A stretch of DNA of 60,585 nt from a virus. How positions within the stretch are numbered: the first letter of the stretch is position 1; each line of letters begins with the position of its first letter. The DNA is taken from positions 1-60,585 of the IMG/VR virus record IMGVR_UViG_3300034110_000180. The stretch is one strand, 5' to 3'. This document shows, piece after piece, positions 23,601-32,356 of the stretch. A program made the translations under genes and the position numbers. Under the pieces are notes generated by a model. That model searched no databases, was not told the origin of the DNA, and saw only the letters and a program-made list of their open reading frames with translations.

Positions 23601-23695
23601 TCGTTGACACCAACAAAATGCACGCGGAGGTAAATGCCCCGGTGTTGTCGCTTGTCAGCAACCAGTTTGACGGTGACGCTGTCGGCAGTGTATGA
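20663..23695 (+). CDS. Primase-polymerase/helicase fusion, 1010 aa
   Basis: The N-terminal part is an archaeo-eukaryotic-type primase (PrimPol): VDVDCG with Asp97 and Asp99, SGNGIHAYW around 138-146, and DPTRTADFSSILRPAGSTNR (176-195). The middle region around 340-360 has a Cys group (CESFQRCNPDGCNGC), likely a zinc finger. The C-terminal half has a P-loop GGKSGRGKTT (about 604-613), Walker B VLVDEL near 652 and sensor YITGN, close to the DUF927 helicase type. One protein thus provides priming and unwinding. Binding site GAGAGG at 20651. A strong terminator follows the gene. Confidence 0.9.
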   Translation: MDTLEFLKAILPEHGIHYLALFKEGYKFPAHKVYTDLETMADAIEGMAGSKQLSVYHACATYKKAVIELDELDKNGNNKRKYRIPENWDKARSFWVDVDCGQDKFDKGQGYLTKKDAAVAMAKFAKDVGIPRPMLVDSGNGIHAYWPLTKDIGPELWRKIATVLKSTLAHCKVIADPTRTADFSSILRPAGSTNRKNGDAKAVKVLATCEAIDPKEFATPLFAFAKEHDVKLIREAPKKQYQPTDLNSDLTAHLPQYPEIPVDADEMASKCQQAGKMRDTMGDVEYEVWRRVIGLLTFCENGRETAQAWTSNREESGHTNLDWDVKYDSWNAGPTTCESFQRCNPDGCNGCQFKGKVTTPLQLGRVIPEPAESVEETVSEEGVATETAIPALPHSYQWNSGLLSRMLPDKEGVLQAFPFCENLFYPTTRIRGEDGTFRYGIRLHLPDKRVRDFEISGESVASPTDLLRAMARYELTKSNHKNAGEHMAAYLLDQLQALKRNITETNTLTAFGYKDDNKSFLIGETLYEADGSERTVLVGGNAKERVATFKNSRGSLEGYAKALNFMYNRPGAVHWQYTVCAGWGSLLSHHCEDLYKGLILALQGGKSGRGKTTACHAALAAFGNPEKLTLNSKDGFTTNALWATLGVFNNIPVLVDELTGMDSAVFSDVAYGVSNGQDKVRLVSKNGGVVFAKSSEWRLNVYITGNRDFYGLLAANQANSQAEAVRLIQLNVDRYDALMLVKRSDYPKTEEGEDAWRAASAMVAAENIKKMTANSGHAGVAMVQYILANREEVHKDMQLMLNKFTEVLSDPKYRFYRAHSACTIVIAKIARKLGIMEFDLKEMYKFTVNLLRDLAESVDENNTVSSEDAFQRMVSVLSSRIIVTTECRDRRDGRGPETPRNRVNGPIAGRYILGTQHSKEMAGRLILSQKEVREWCMANRMDYHSMLNSLQEAGALLSHGEKFVVTRGTDCTSMQTRCIIVDTNKMHAEVNAPVLSLVSNQFDGDAVGSV

Positions 23696-23743
23696 TTCGA
23701 CCGCCGGCTTGCCATGGCCGGTTCCTTTGTGGTTGAAGACTTC

Positions 23744-23775
23744 GCCCCCGAGCTGCAAAGCCCGGGGGCTTTTTT
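23744..23775 (+). terminator. Rho-independent terminator ending the rightward block
   Basis: Perfect arms GCCCCCG (23744-23750) and CGGGGGC (23763-23769) with a 12-base loop, followed by six T (23770-23775). It lies between the convergent rightward and leftward genes. The other strand has no A/T-run in the right place, so it terminates rightward transcription only. Confidence 0.9.
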
Positions 23776-23912
23776 CACTTCTTGGCTTTGGCGAGGCAGG
23801 TGCCTGCTTTGGCGCACTTGGCTGGGTTGGGGCAGCCCTTGCAGGGCTTGAAGGGTGCAGCTTTTTTGCCTGCGGTTTTGGCCGGGGCCATCATCTTTTT
23901 ACCGTACATCAT
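23775..23912 (-). CDS. Small Lys/Ala/Cys-rich basic protein, 45 aa
   Basis: ATG at 23912 behind GGAGATTCCC. The peptide MMYGKKMMAPAKTAGKKAAP continues FKPCKGCPNPAKCAKAGTCL and ends AKAKK. It is strongly basic, with a CxxC...C...C arrangement that could hold zinc. Tiny basic Lys-rich proteins near the end of tail operons are seen in many podoviruses; role unknown. Last gene of the leftward block. Confidence 0.65.
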   Translation of the reverse strand: MMYGKKMMAPAKTAGKKAAPFKPCKGCPNPAKCAKAGTCLAKAKK

Positions 23913-23924
23913 GGGAATCTCCAG

Positions 23925-24179
23925 TTAGCATTTCCAAGCCCGCAGGCTTTTGTTGATCCGACTGTTGGGGTCTTTGGCAGTTTTTTCACTGGTCAGCTTC
24001 TCCTTCATGCCCTCCATGCGAGCGCAGAATGAGTCACGTCGTGGGCCACCTTCAGGTTGAGGGGCCTTAAGCCCGGGCTTGCCGGGGTTGGCTTTATTGT
24101 ATGAGGCGCGCCCCTTGGCGTTGAGTCCGCCTTTTTCGGACTTGCCTTCTTTGCGTGTCCACGCTGGTGTCTTGGCCAT
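23925..24179 (-). CDS. Conserved small basic protein (DUF6321-like), 84 aa
   Basis: Begins MAKTPAWTRKEGKSEKGGLN, followed by AKGRASYNKANPGKPGLKAP and an end FCARMEGMKEKL...DPNSRINKSLRAWKC. This is a recognisable phage protein family, which I recall as DUF6321-like: basic, Lys/Ser-rich, ending in a helix with Cys. Function unknown; it may bind nucleic acid. Ten bases separate its start from the stop of the giant protein gene. Confidence 0.75.
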   Translation of the reverse strand: MAKTPAWTRKEGKSEKGGLNAKGRASYNKANPGKPGLKAPQPEGGPRRDSFCARMEGMKEKLTSEKTAKDPNSRINKSLRAWKC

Positions 24180-24189
24180 AGGGTTCTCC

Positions 24190-27100
24190 TTAGTTGGCGG
24201 CTACATCTTCGGCCAGCTTGCGCTGGTCCTTGCGGTACTGCACACCACCGACGGTGCGCTGCTCGCGCTGCGCTTGCTCCTGCGGTGCCTTCAGCAGGTC
24301 CGACACTGGCTGTGGCTTGAGGCCGTTGCGCTGGCGAGTCTGCTGCAGTTTAGTCCATGCTTCACGGGCTTCCTGCATGGAGGCGGTGTCCTTCTGGCGC
24401 ACTGCTTTGGCGTACTGGTTCTTGATGCTCTTGGTGCGATCTTGGAAGTTTTCCGTGATGTCGCGCATGCGGTTCTGACGCTCGTAGGTGACAGCCTGTT
24501 TTACAGACGGCACGCCCAGTCCAGTCATGATCGCTGACATCGCACTGATTTCGCTTTCAGGCAGGATCACGTCGCCGTTACGGCGAGTCATACCTTCCGT
24601 GGCCAAGCGGCCAGCCTTTAACGCATCCGACACGCCCTTAGGCATGATCTGCTCAATGCCTTTGTAGTAGTCGCCTTGGCCCATACGGATCAGACCGTCG
24701 GCCATCCGGGTGGTCATACCCAGAGAAGCGCCGCCCAACAATGTTCCAAACGCTTCGGCGCGACCGGCGGTAGTGCTCAGATCAGCATCACTGAACGGCA
24801 TGATGGACAGCATGTTGCCCGAGCCGATCTTGCCGGACAGGTCCACGCCAGCCAGCGTTGGAGCGCCGCGCATAATCATGTCAGCCCACTCAGGGCCGAT
24901 GGCTTTGCGCATGTCGGCAGTCAGGTCGTACGGCTCATCGTCGTCACCGAAGGCACCCAAGACAAACGCAATGGCCGCATACCCGGGCAGGCCCATCATG
25001 CCAGCAAACGCCGCAGTGTGGCCCAACGAGTAGGCCAGTGTCTTCATGGCCGCAGCACGCTCGTCTGGCTTGGTGAATGCATCACGAATCAGCTTGGCAT
25101 AGAACGCGATCTGGATCAACTGGAACTTGCGGAACTGCAGCGCGATCTTGCCCCACTGGGTGTTGAAGACTCGAGGAGCGTTGAACGCTGTGTAGTCGCC
25201 GTGCGTGTCCGTCAGGATGTCAGCAGCGTACTGGGTTGCTGCAGCTCTAGGGTCTGCAATTTTTGGGTCTTTTTTAGCCCGCTCAAACTCCAGACGGTAG
25301 GCGGCGATGGCTGTAGACAGTCGGTTGACCGCTTCAGTTTTCTGCACGGCCATGCGCATGCCCTTGTTCAGGCGCTGCGCGAACTTGCTGAGTTTGTTGT
25401 CGGCGTCGACCTTGTACTCGTTGATCTCAGTGGCCAGACCGATGTCGATCTTGCCTTGGTTGACCAAGTCGTTGATGGCCTTGCGCACGTCGGCAGGCAC
25501 CTTGGAGAAGTCAAACTGCTGGTCGATCAACTTCACGTCCTTGAACAGCGGGGCCAGATCAGTGTAGGCCTTGGCCATTTCCGACGCGGCCTTGGTGTAG
25601 TCATGGCGACCCGCCATGGCAGGCAGCGACATCATGAACGGCTGTGTCAAGTTCTGCAGGTAGTACGCAGGGCTGGAGGCCAAGAAGAACTTGGATGCCA
25701 GATTGGTCAGGCCACTGACCCACGTGTTTACCTTGACGTCCAGCGAGTCTGCGTAGCGCTGGGTCAGCTCGTTGAAGAGTTCCGACTTGCGCTCACGGTC
25801 ACCAGAGCGGGATTCATTGCGCATGTTCTGCAGCTGGTCTTGCACCAGTGGCTCGAACTGTACGTTGGCCATAAAGTTGGCGTCGGCTCGGCCTTGCTGT
25901 GTGAACGACTGGAGCATGTCCACTTCACCGGCGATACCACGGCGGCGCATCTCAGACTTGCGGGCGCTGCCCTCAGCCAATGCCTCCAAGTACAACTGGT
26001 TGATGATGGACAGCATCTTGCCAGCAGTGGGGTCAGCGCCAACCCGCTTGTCCACAGCAGCGCGCATATTGGTCAGCGCCGGCAGAAGCGCCTCGCCACT
26101 GAAAGCTTTTTCAAACGCTTCTGAGCGTGTAACAAGGTTCAGTTCGTCGAACGCGCCCTGCTCTTCCAGCCGGTCTTTCAGGCTGCGGGCTTCCCACTTG
26201 CTGTCAGCAAAGCTCACATGGTAGTGGTCCGGATCAGACTCGAGCGCCTTGACGCGCTTGGTGTCGTTGGCTTTTACGGCGGCCATGTACTCTTTGGACT
26301 TGCCGATCACGACGTGGGTTCCATTGCGCTTGATGGGCGCGTAGGGCATTCCCTCACGCAGACGGAACAGTGTCTGGAACCGCTTGAGCGAAGCTGCCTT
26401 CTCGGCCTTGAGGGCTGCCAAATTTTCTTTGGCTTTCTCCAAAGCTTCTTCGTCGGTGGTGACGTTGACTAAGGCTTGCGACTCTTTAATCATGGCGTCG
26501 TACTCGGACGTTGCCGCATCCAAGACAACCTTCTTCTTGTCGGCCAGCATCTTGTCGCCGTGGGCGAACACGTCCTTGATGAACTTCTGAGCCTTTGACT
26601 CTCGACCGCCGGGCAACGCCATGGCATCGAACGCAGCTCCCATCTTGGGATCGCGGTATTTGCCGTAGCCCCACTTGCCGGTGCGTGTGGACTCGAACAG
26701 GAAGTCGTTGACACTGCCACGGGCGGAGCCTTTGAACTGCTGCTCGATGTTGGCATAGCCGTCGGCGATCTTCTCGATCTCGCGCTCCAGCTCACTGACA
26801 CGGGAGGCCCGGCGGGCCAGCACGTCGGCAAACTTCTGAGCCGATGGCATACCAGCGGCCACTGCACGCTTGACCAAGTCACTGGTGAACACAGCGTAGT
26901 CCAGATACTTGCCACCCAGATCGCCGAGAGCGCCTACAGTGTTGCGGACCGGCTGCCGCAGCTGCTTGGGCAGCTTGCGTACATTGCTGTCGATCAGGCC
27001 TTTTCTTTGGCGACTGGCTCGAGAAACTGCGCCAACAGGCTGCGCCCCTTGCTGTCCAGCTTGAACTTGTCCTGACTGAGCACCTTGCTGGGCACCTTGG

Positions 27101-30100
27101 GTGGCTGCGTAGTTTGTGGCTTTGACTGCTGCATGTGCTTTCTCCATAAAAGCGTGTGTTGTGGGGAGGTTATCACGGAGGTAGTCCATGCCACCACCCA
27201 TGTTGGAAAAAGCCCACACCTGCGCGAAAACTTCCTCACGCAGCTCCTGAGCTGTCAAAGCTCGGTTGAGCTTGTCGGACATGTCCAGCGGGTAGTTGAG
27301 CAGGTAGCCCAACGCCGTTGTGTCGCTGTTGTCCTCGAAGTAAGTCAGCAGTTCGTCCGCGACCGACCCGGGGCGCATGGCCATGGGCTCACCGTTCACC
27401 TTGGACATCTTGAACTCTTTGTCACCAGAGAACTTGCCCAAGCCGCCTTGCACTTCGTCGATCCCATGGCCGGCTTCGTGGAGTGTGGCGATGGTAGACA
27501 GCTCTTTGTCCTTCAGGATCAGGCCGTTGTAGACGATGGTGCGCTTGCCATTCATCATGGTGTAGATCGCGTCCCACTTCACAGGCGAGAACGTAACCAT
27601 CCACGAGTCGATGGCGTCAACAGCGTTGCCCATACCAGACTTGCGCAGGCTACGGATACCAGCAGCAATGCCGTCAGAGTACCCGGACAGGTCTTCCAGC
27701 GAAGCCTCCACAGACTCGAAGTCAACGCCGTCTTGGTCGGTAGTGCGGACACTGCGACGCGACATACGGGTAAACCCTAACTCAGCTTTAACCAGCTTGG
27801 CCAGCTCGGTTTCAACATCGTTCTCGGTCCAGTTGTCCGGGCCGAACTCAATGAACGTCTTGCGCTGCGCGTCAGTCAGGTCCGCGAACTTGGGGGCTGC
27901 TGGGTACGTGCTGGCTACTTTGTCCCACGCTTCGGCTGCTTGCTCGGCTTGGGTGGGGATTTTGGTTGGGGCTTGGCTTTTTTCGGCAGGCTTTGGGGCA
28001 CGCCGTACTTGTCCGCCCACTCCTTGGCCAGCTTCGGCTTTTGGCTGAACAGGTACGCTTGCTGGGCTTTCGACTTGAACGGCATTGGTGTCTCCACGGC
28101 TTTGCAGCTCAGCAGTGATTTTGCCTGCGAGCTCTGTGTTTTTGATGGTGTCGCGCACGTAGGGCAGCAGCAGGCCCAAGTCTTCCGACGAGAGCTTGGT
28201 GATGTCCCGGCCAGCATCTTTCCAGCGCTGCTGGGCTTCTTTGACTGTGGCCGGTGCCTTGGACACTGGAGCAGCCTTGGGGGCGTCCTTCGCAGCCGCT
28301 TCGGCCATCAGAGTATCAAGCTTGGCGCTGAGCTCGTCGATGCGGGCTTGCACGGACTGCGCGGCCTCAACTACGCCAAGCTGAGTGAGTTCAGCTTTGG
28401 TCGCTTTCAGTTCATCAATGGCATCGGCCAGCTTGACAAATTTGACCGCCGTGTCGCTCCCTGCGGTGCTGGACTTTTGCCAGTACCTAGAGTCGTCAGC
28501 GTTTGCATCCACGTCACCTTCAGCGGTGTCGTCAACCGCCGCCTCAGCATCAACCTCCCCATCTACAGACTCTTGCGCCTGCGTGAGGTCAACAGCCCCT
28601 TCCGTGGTGGACTCGATGCCAAGCTCGGTGAACACCTGATTTCGGTCGAAGCCCATGGACACCGCGATGTCTGCAAGCTTTTCTGGGTTTCCGATCTGCC
28701 GAACACGGCTGCCCTTAATGCCAAACGCCGCGCCGACCTTTTCGCTTGTCTTGACTCTTTCCCCTTGGGCTGCCTTGCGTGCAAGAATATAGGCGCGCAA
28801 GATTTTGCGGTCGCGGTCTTTGTTTTTGCCCTTGCCGACTTGCTCTTCGATGATCGCGTCGAGGTCTTCCTTGGTAAATTCTTTCTGGTCTTGGCGCTTG
28901 CCAGCGGCGTCGGCCAGCGTAGCGTCCAGACCTGCGGTGTTACCGGTCTCACGGGCGATCTCAACGTAGTTCGCCAGCGCAGCGTCTTGATCCTCGACGG
29001 CTTCCTGCTTGCTCAGGCGCAGGGTCGTATTGGCCTTTACTGGGGCGGCATCGGTGATGGCGGCAGGCGTTTGTCCTTGCGGCGCTGTTTGGATGGTTTG
29101 AGGGGCTTGAGGGCCACTTGGTGCTCCGGTAGTTACAGTGGTAGATGGTTGGCCGGGGGCGACTGGAAGAACGCCAGCTTGTTGAAGTGCTCCTCCAGCG
29201 ACGGCGGGACTTCTGACCATTGTTCCTGTGACAGGAGCAGCTGGTCCTGCATCTCCCATGCCTCCCGGAACGACAGCGCCCCCGACTCCCACGCCTCCTG
29301 CAGGCTGCTGAACAGCTGGTATTCCTGTGCCACTTGCTGCCTCCTTAGATGCGTTGATCAACGCCTCGTCCATCAGTTCGAGGGCTTTGTTGTAGCGCTT
29401 TTCGGACATGTATTTTTCACCGGCAAAGTTCCACACAGGAACCATGACGGCTGACTTTGGGTCCACACCGCTTTCGGCCATTACATCAAACAGCTTGCGG
29501 CTAAAGCTGTTCGGGATTACCTTCAACTCATCACGGATGAAAACATCCTTGGGGTCGCGGGTAGTAGCTACACTAGCCATCACTTGGGCGGCGGCAGCGG
29601 TTTCTGCAGGCTTTTCCTGAGTCAAGTCCAGCGCAGCTTGTGAGCGCTGAAGAGCTTCGCCAACCGTCAGGGGGCGCTCGATACCTGTTTCTGGGTCGTT
29701 GACAAACTGGCCCGTTGGCTCGTCGTATGCAGCCTTGAATTGAGCTTCATAGTCTTTGGCTTTGCGCTTTGGACGGTTGACGCCCACGTTCTGGTTGATG
29801 AAGGTCTGCAGGCCAACGGTTTGGTCTTGCGTCACAAACTGACTATCCAGCGGGCGCTGCTCCGGGGGTGTCTGGTCTTCGGTAGCGGACGAGGTCAGGT
29901 CGCGCTCACGAGCGGAATCGCGGTAGCCTTGGCTACGACGCCAGCCCCCACCAACACCACCCAGTAGGCCGCCCAGCAGGCCGCCTCCGACAAACGACTC
30001 TGCATAATCGTCCATGGCTTGCGGGCTGAAAAGCTCTACCCGGGGGTCGATGGCCAGACGGCCAACATTGGATATGTACTCTTGGCCGACTTCACCGCCG

Positions 30101-30729
30101 GCTTCAGATATGCCAGTACGAGTGGCAGCTGCACCAGTGCGCGCAGCACCGCCAGTAAACCCGCCGAGATTGTCGAGGTATCGGTTGGCTGCTACCGCAG
30201 CACGTTCAGCCCGAAGGCCGGTTCCGGCCAGCTTGCCGACAACACCAGTCGCAGCTTCAACACCGCCGTAGGCCAAGCCAAGAGGGATCGCAGTGAGGTC
30301 TGTACGACCAGACTGCTCCCGTTGGGCCTGCATAATTTCACCGATACCGCTCAGACCTGCGACGCCATAAGCTGCGGCGGGCCCTGCAAGCAGACCAGCG
30401 CCAACAACAGGTGCCAGCTCAGGAAGTGTCTGAACACCAAGCTCAGCAGCGTAGCGGCCAACGTCGCCGACGCCGGAAATGTTTTTGTACGAGCCCACCG
30501 CATCTTGGTTGGTGTCGTAGTAGCGCTGGGAGGTGCGCTGGGCCTCAGCTTCCTGCTCCAGCCGGTAGTCCCGGGAAAGCCCCAAGGGCTCGAGCATGCC
30601 GTACGCCTTGGCCTGAAGGCGATCTACGGCGGACCCGCCCAATTCAGACAACCCAGCTTCAGGTGCTTCTACACGATACTGCTTGCTGTAGCGCGCTGCA
30701 ATTTCTTCGTCTGTCAGGCGGCGGGACAT
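24190..30729 (-). CDS. Giant internal/ejection-type virion protein with zincin motif, 2179 aa
   Basis: A 6.5-kb gene. Residues about 110-140 are hydrophobic (LAPVVGAGLLAGPAAAYGVA) and about 250-265 Gly-rich. A long Ala/Pro/Gln-rich and charged middle section follows. Around 1084-1092 is HEAGHGIDE, a HExxH-type zincin site in a small peptidase-like domain. The C-terminal half (about 1240-2179) is helical, with IALQFRKFQLIQIAFYAKLI, close to the PLxRFG-type domain seen in large phage virion proteins, and another hydrophobic region (about 1910-1940). Such proteins are carried inside the head and ejected to degrade peptidoglycan or host protein and help DNA entry. It is preceded by two other internal proteins. 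Confidence 0.8.
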   Translation of the reverse strand: MSRRLTDEEIAARYSKQYRVEAPEAGLSELGGSAVDRLQAKAYGMLEPLGLSRDYRLEQEAEAQRTSQRYYDTNQDAVGSYKNISGVGDVGRYAAELGVQTLPELAPVVGAGLLAGPAAAYGVAGLSGIGEIMQAQREQSGRTDLTAIPLGLAYGGVEAATGVVGKLAGTGLRAERAAVAANRYLDNLGGFTGGAARTGAAATRTGISEAGGEVGQEYISNVGRLAIDPRVELFSPQAMDDYAESFVGGGLLGGLLGGVGGGWRRSQGYRDSARERDLTSSATEDQTPPEQRPLDSQFVTQDQTVGLQTFINQNVGVNRPKRKAKDYEAQFKAAYDEPTGQFVNDPETGIERPLTVGEALQRSQAALDLTQEKPAETAAAAQVMASVATTRDPKDVFIRDELKVIPNSFSRKLFDVMAESGVDPKSAVMVPVWNFAGEKYMSEKRYNKALELMDEALINASKEAASGTGIPAVQQPAGGVGVGGAVVPGGMGDAGPAAPVTGTMVRSPAVAGGALQQAGVLPVAPGQPSTTVTTGAPSGPQAPQTIQTAPQGQTPAAITDAAPVKANTTLRLSKQEAVEDQDAALANYVEIARETGNTAGLDATLADAAGKRQDQKEFTKEDLDAIIEEQVGKGKNKDRDRKILRAYILARKAAQGERVKTSEKVGAAFGIKGSRVRQIGNPEKLADIAVSMGFDRNQVFTELGIESTTEGAVDLTQAQESVDGEVDAEAAVDDTAEGDVDANADDSRYWQKSSTAGSDTAVKFVKLADAIDELKATKAELTQLGVVEAAQSVQARIDELSAKLDTLMAEAAAKDAPKAAPVSKAPATVKEAQQRWKDAGRDITKLSSEDLGLLLPYVRDTIKNTELAGKITAELQSRGDTNAVQVESPASVPVQPKAEAGQGVGGQVRRAPKPAEKSQAPTKIPTQAEQAAEAWDKVASTYPAAPKFADLTDAQRKTFIEFGPDNWTENDVETELAKLVKAELGFTRMSRRSVRTTDQDGVDFESVEASLEDLSGYSDGIAAGIRSLRKSGMGNAVDAIDSWMVTFSPVKWDAIYTMMNGKRTIVYNGLILKDKELSTIATLHEAGHGIDEVQGGLGKFSGDKEFKMSKVNGEPMAMRPGSVADELLTYFEDNSDTTALGYLLNYPLDMSDKLNRALTAQELREEVFAQVWAFSNMGGGMDYLRDNLPTTHAFMEKAHAAVKATNYAATQGAQQGAQSGQVQAGQQGAQPVGAVSRASRQRKGLIDSNVRKLPKQLRQPVRNTVGALGDLGGKYLDYAVFTSDLVKRAVAAGMPSAQKFADVLARRASRVSELEREIEKIADGYANIEQQFKGSARGSVNDFLFESTRTGKWGYGKYRDPKMGAAFDAMALPGGRESKAQKFIKDVFAHGDKMLADKKKVVLDAATSEYDAMIKESQALVNVTTDEEALEKAKENLAALKAEKAASLKRFQTLFRLREGMPYAPIKRNGTHVVIGKSKEYMAAVKANDTKRVKALESDPDHYHVSFADSKWEARSLKDRLEEQGAFDELNLVTRSEAFEKAFSGEALLPALTNMRAAVDKRVGADPTAGKMLSIINQLYLEALAEGSARKSEMRRRGIAGEVDMLQSFTQQGRADANFMANVQFEPLVQDQLQNMRNESRSGDRERKSELFNELTQRYADSLDVKVNTWVSGLTNLASKFFLASSPAYYLQNLTQPFMMSLPAMAGRHDYTKAASEMAKAYTDLAPLFKDVKLIDQQFDFSKVPADVRKAINDLVNQGKIDIGLATEINEYKVDADNKLSKFAQRLNKGMRMAVQKTEAVNRLSTAIAAYRLEFERAKKDPKIADPRAAATQYAADILTDTHGDYTAFNAPRVFNTQWGKIALQFRKFQLIQIAFYAKLIRDAFTKPDERAAAMKTLAYSLGHTAAFAGMMGLPGYAAIAFVLGAFGDDDEPYDLTADMRKAIGPEWADMIMRGAPTLAGVDLSGKIGSGNMLSIMPFSDADLSTTAGRAEAFGTLLGGASLGMTTRMADGLIRMGQGDYYKGIEQIMPKGVSDALKAGRLATEGMTRRNGDVILPESEISAMSAIMTGLGVPSVKQAVTYERQNRMRDITENFQDRTKSIKNQYAKAVRQKDTASMQEAREAWTKLQQTRQRNGLKPQPVSDLLKAPQEQAQREQRTVGGVQYRKDQRKLAEDVAAN

Positions 30730-30751
30730 AGATACCCTTCAATTTGTTGCG

Positions 30752-30766
30752 TGCGACATTGTCGCA
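30752..30766 (-). repeat. Short inverted repeat before the giant gene
   Basis: TGCGACA and TGTCGCA with a one-base centre, located in the 43-base gap between two late genes. In RNA the loop would be too tight, so it is more likely a protein-binding dyad, or chance. Confidence 0.3.
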
Positions 30767-30772
30767 TGCCTG

Positions 30773-32356
30773 TCAGCGTCCGTAAATGCTAGGAGCGTTC
30801 GGAGCGACACCGTAGCTAGATGCCGGGCCAAGACCTGTAGTTCGCGCACCCTGAAACCCAGTTGGGCCTGTGGGGTTGCCACGCGCCCTGCCCTCTTCCG
30901 CGATCTTACGATTCATCGTATCGTAGGCTTCCAGTGCCTTGTTCAGCTTGCTCATGTCGCGCTTGTCGGCCACGTTGTACTCTTCGTTGTTAAACATGAC
31001 GGCATCACCGTCGTTGCTCCAAATCAAGCGACTGGCGTTGTTGTCGGACACCCCGGCAGCCTTGAGCGCCGCAGGACGGTCGCTCGGCAGAACACCCTTG
31101 GTGGACATGAACCCGCCCATTCCATCGGTCTGCACCAGCTTACCGTCGACTTTGTACTGCACGCCGGCCTCTTCAACCTTTTGTGGCTTCTCATCACGAG
31201 GCTTGCCAATCAGGCCGAGCGCTGTTTCCTTTTCTGCCGGAGACAGCTTACGACCAAGGACTGTTTCCATCTCGGTAATTTTCTTTGTCAGGCCTTTCTC
31301 AGGCTCGTCTCTGGCGTATCGTGCAGCCAAGGAGTTGTCTTTTGCAGTGGAAGCCTTGGACGCGTCGATGGCAGCCTGATTCTTCTGCAGGGCCAGCATC
31401 CAAGAACCAATGGTCTCAGGCTCGGTGGCCTGCTTGTTCAGGTACTCAGTGGCCAGTGCTTCGTTGTTGAACGACTGCGAGCTGGTGATTTTGTTGGTGG
31501 CTTTGTCGATGAAGTTCAGAGTGACAGCGCCGTTCTTGCCGGGCACGATGGCCAAGTCAGTCTTGTCGTCGAAGTCAGGGTCCGAGTTGTACAGGGAGCC
31601 GAGCTGCTGCAGGTTCTTGCCCTTCAGCTTGTTCTTGATGCCCAGCACGAACTCTTTCTGCTCGTTCTCGCCTATACCCAGACGTGTGTTGACAGCCTCC
31701 TGCCACTGCTTGGGTGTGAACTTGAACTGCTTAAAGGCAGCATCTTTCAACTCGGCTGCGGTTGCGTTGGGATTCTCAGCTGCGTATGCGTTGAAACCAG
31801 AGTAGTTCTGGCGTTCAGCTTCTTCTTGAGTGAGTCGATTGATGCGAAGGCCGGTCTCTGTTTGGCGGGTTGCAAAATCCTGCGCGCTGCGGGCTTCACC
31901 AGCTTTGGCTCGCTCTTCTGCGGCAAGCGCACGTTGCTGTTCGTACGCACGGGTCTCCAGCGCGTCGGCTTTCTCGACGTCGCCATAGCGGCGGTACACG
32001 CCTGCGAGACCTTCGGCACGCAGTGGGGCGGCGGCTTGACGGGCTTCTTGGCGTGTACTGAAATTCTGAGCACCGCTGGCCACCGAGTAGTCAGGGGCTG
32101 TGAGCCCTTGGCGGCGGGTCAGCTCGGCAATGCCTTGGTCGTACGCAGCAAGTCGCTGCGGGTCGTACGAATTTTGGGCGGGGTCAGCCACGCCAGCCCT
32201 GAGGCCTTCGAGCTGCTGGATGTTTTCCTGCAAGCCGGGACCGTAGGCACCTTCAGTGACGTCATAGCGAGCGGCCTCTTTGGCCAAGTCGCTGGCTCGT
32301 TTCGCATCAGCAATACCTTCAAGCCCCTTGCCGATGTTGTTCCAGTTAAGACGCAT
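30773..32356 (-). CDS. Putative internal virion protein, 527 aa
   Basis: Largely helical: residues 1-200 are Gln/Ala/Arg-rich coiled-coil-like, the middle (about 235-330) has NLQQLGSLYNSDPDFDDKT and a beta segment, and the C-terminus is Gly/Pro-rich (TGPTGFQGARTTGLGP). No signal peptide or enzymatic motif. Its position between the S74-tailed protein and the giant protein, with an 11-base overlap, supports an internal core or ejection protein. Confidence 0.65.
   Translation of the reverse strand: MRLNWNNIGKGLEGIADAKRASDLAKEAARYDVTEGAYGPGLQENIQQLEGLRAGVADPAQNSYDPQRLAAYDQGIAELTRRQGLTAPDYSVASGAQNFSTRQEARQAAAPLRAEGLAGVYRRYGDVEKADALETRAYEQQRALAAEERAKAGEARSAQDFATRQTETGLRINRLTQEEAERQNYSGFNAYAAENPNATAAELKDAAFKQFKFTPKQWQEAVNTRLGIGENEQKEFVLGIKNKLKGKNLQQLGSLYNSDPDFDDKTDLAIVPGKNGAVTLNFIDKATNKITSSQSFNNEALATEYLNKQATEPETIGSWMLALQKNQAAIDASKASTAKDNSLAARYARDEPEKGLTKKITEMETVLGRKLSPAEKETALGLIGKPRDEKPQKVEEAGVQYKVDGKLVQTDGMGGFMSTKGVLPSDRPAALKAAGVSDNNASRLIWSNDGDAVMFNNEEYNVADKRDMSKLNKALEAYDTMNRKIAEEGRARGNPTGPTGFQGARTTGLGPASSYGVAPNAPSIYGR

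Noticed and set aside
24676-26124. Long open frame on the + strand (482 codons) inside the giant virion gene
   Set aside because: It lies antisense to a clear 2,179-residue gene; the composition of its product (Val, His, Gly, Arg-rich) is that of a shadow frame and it has no binding site.
27940-29454. Open frame of 504 codons on the + strand
   Set aside because: Antisense shadow of the giant gene; no domain is visible and the coding strand gives a consistent protein.
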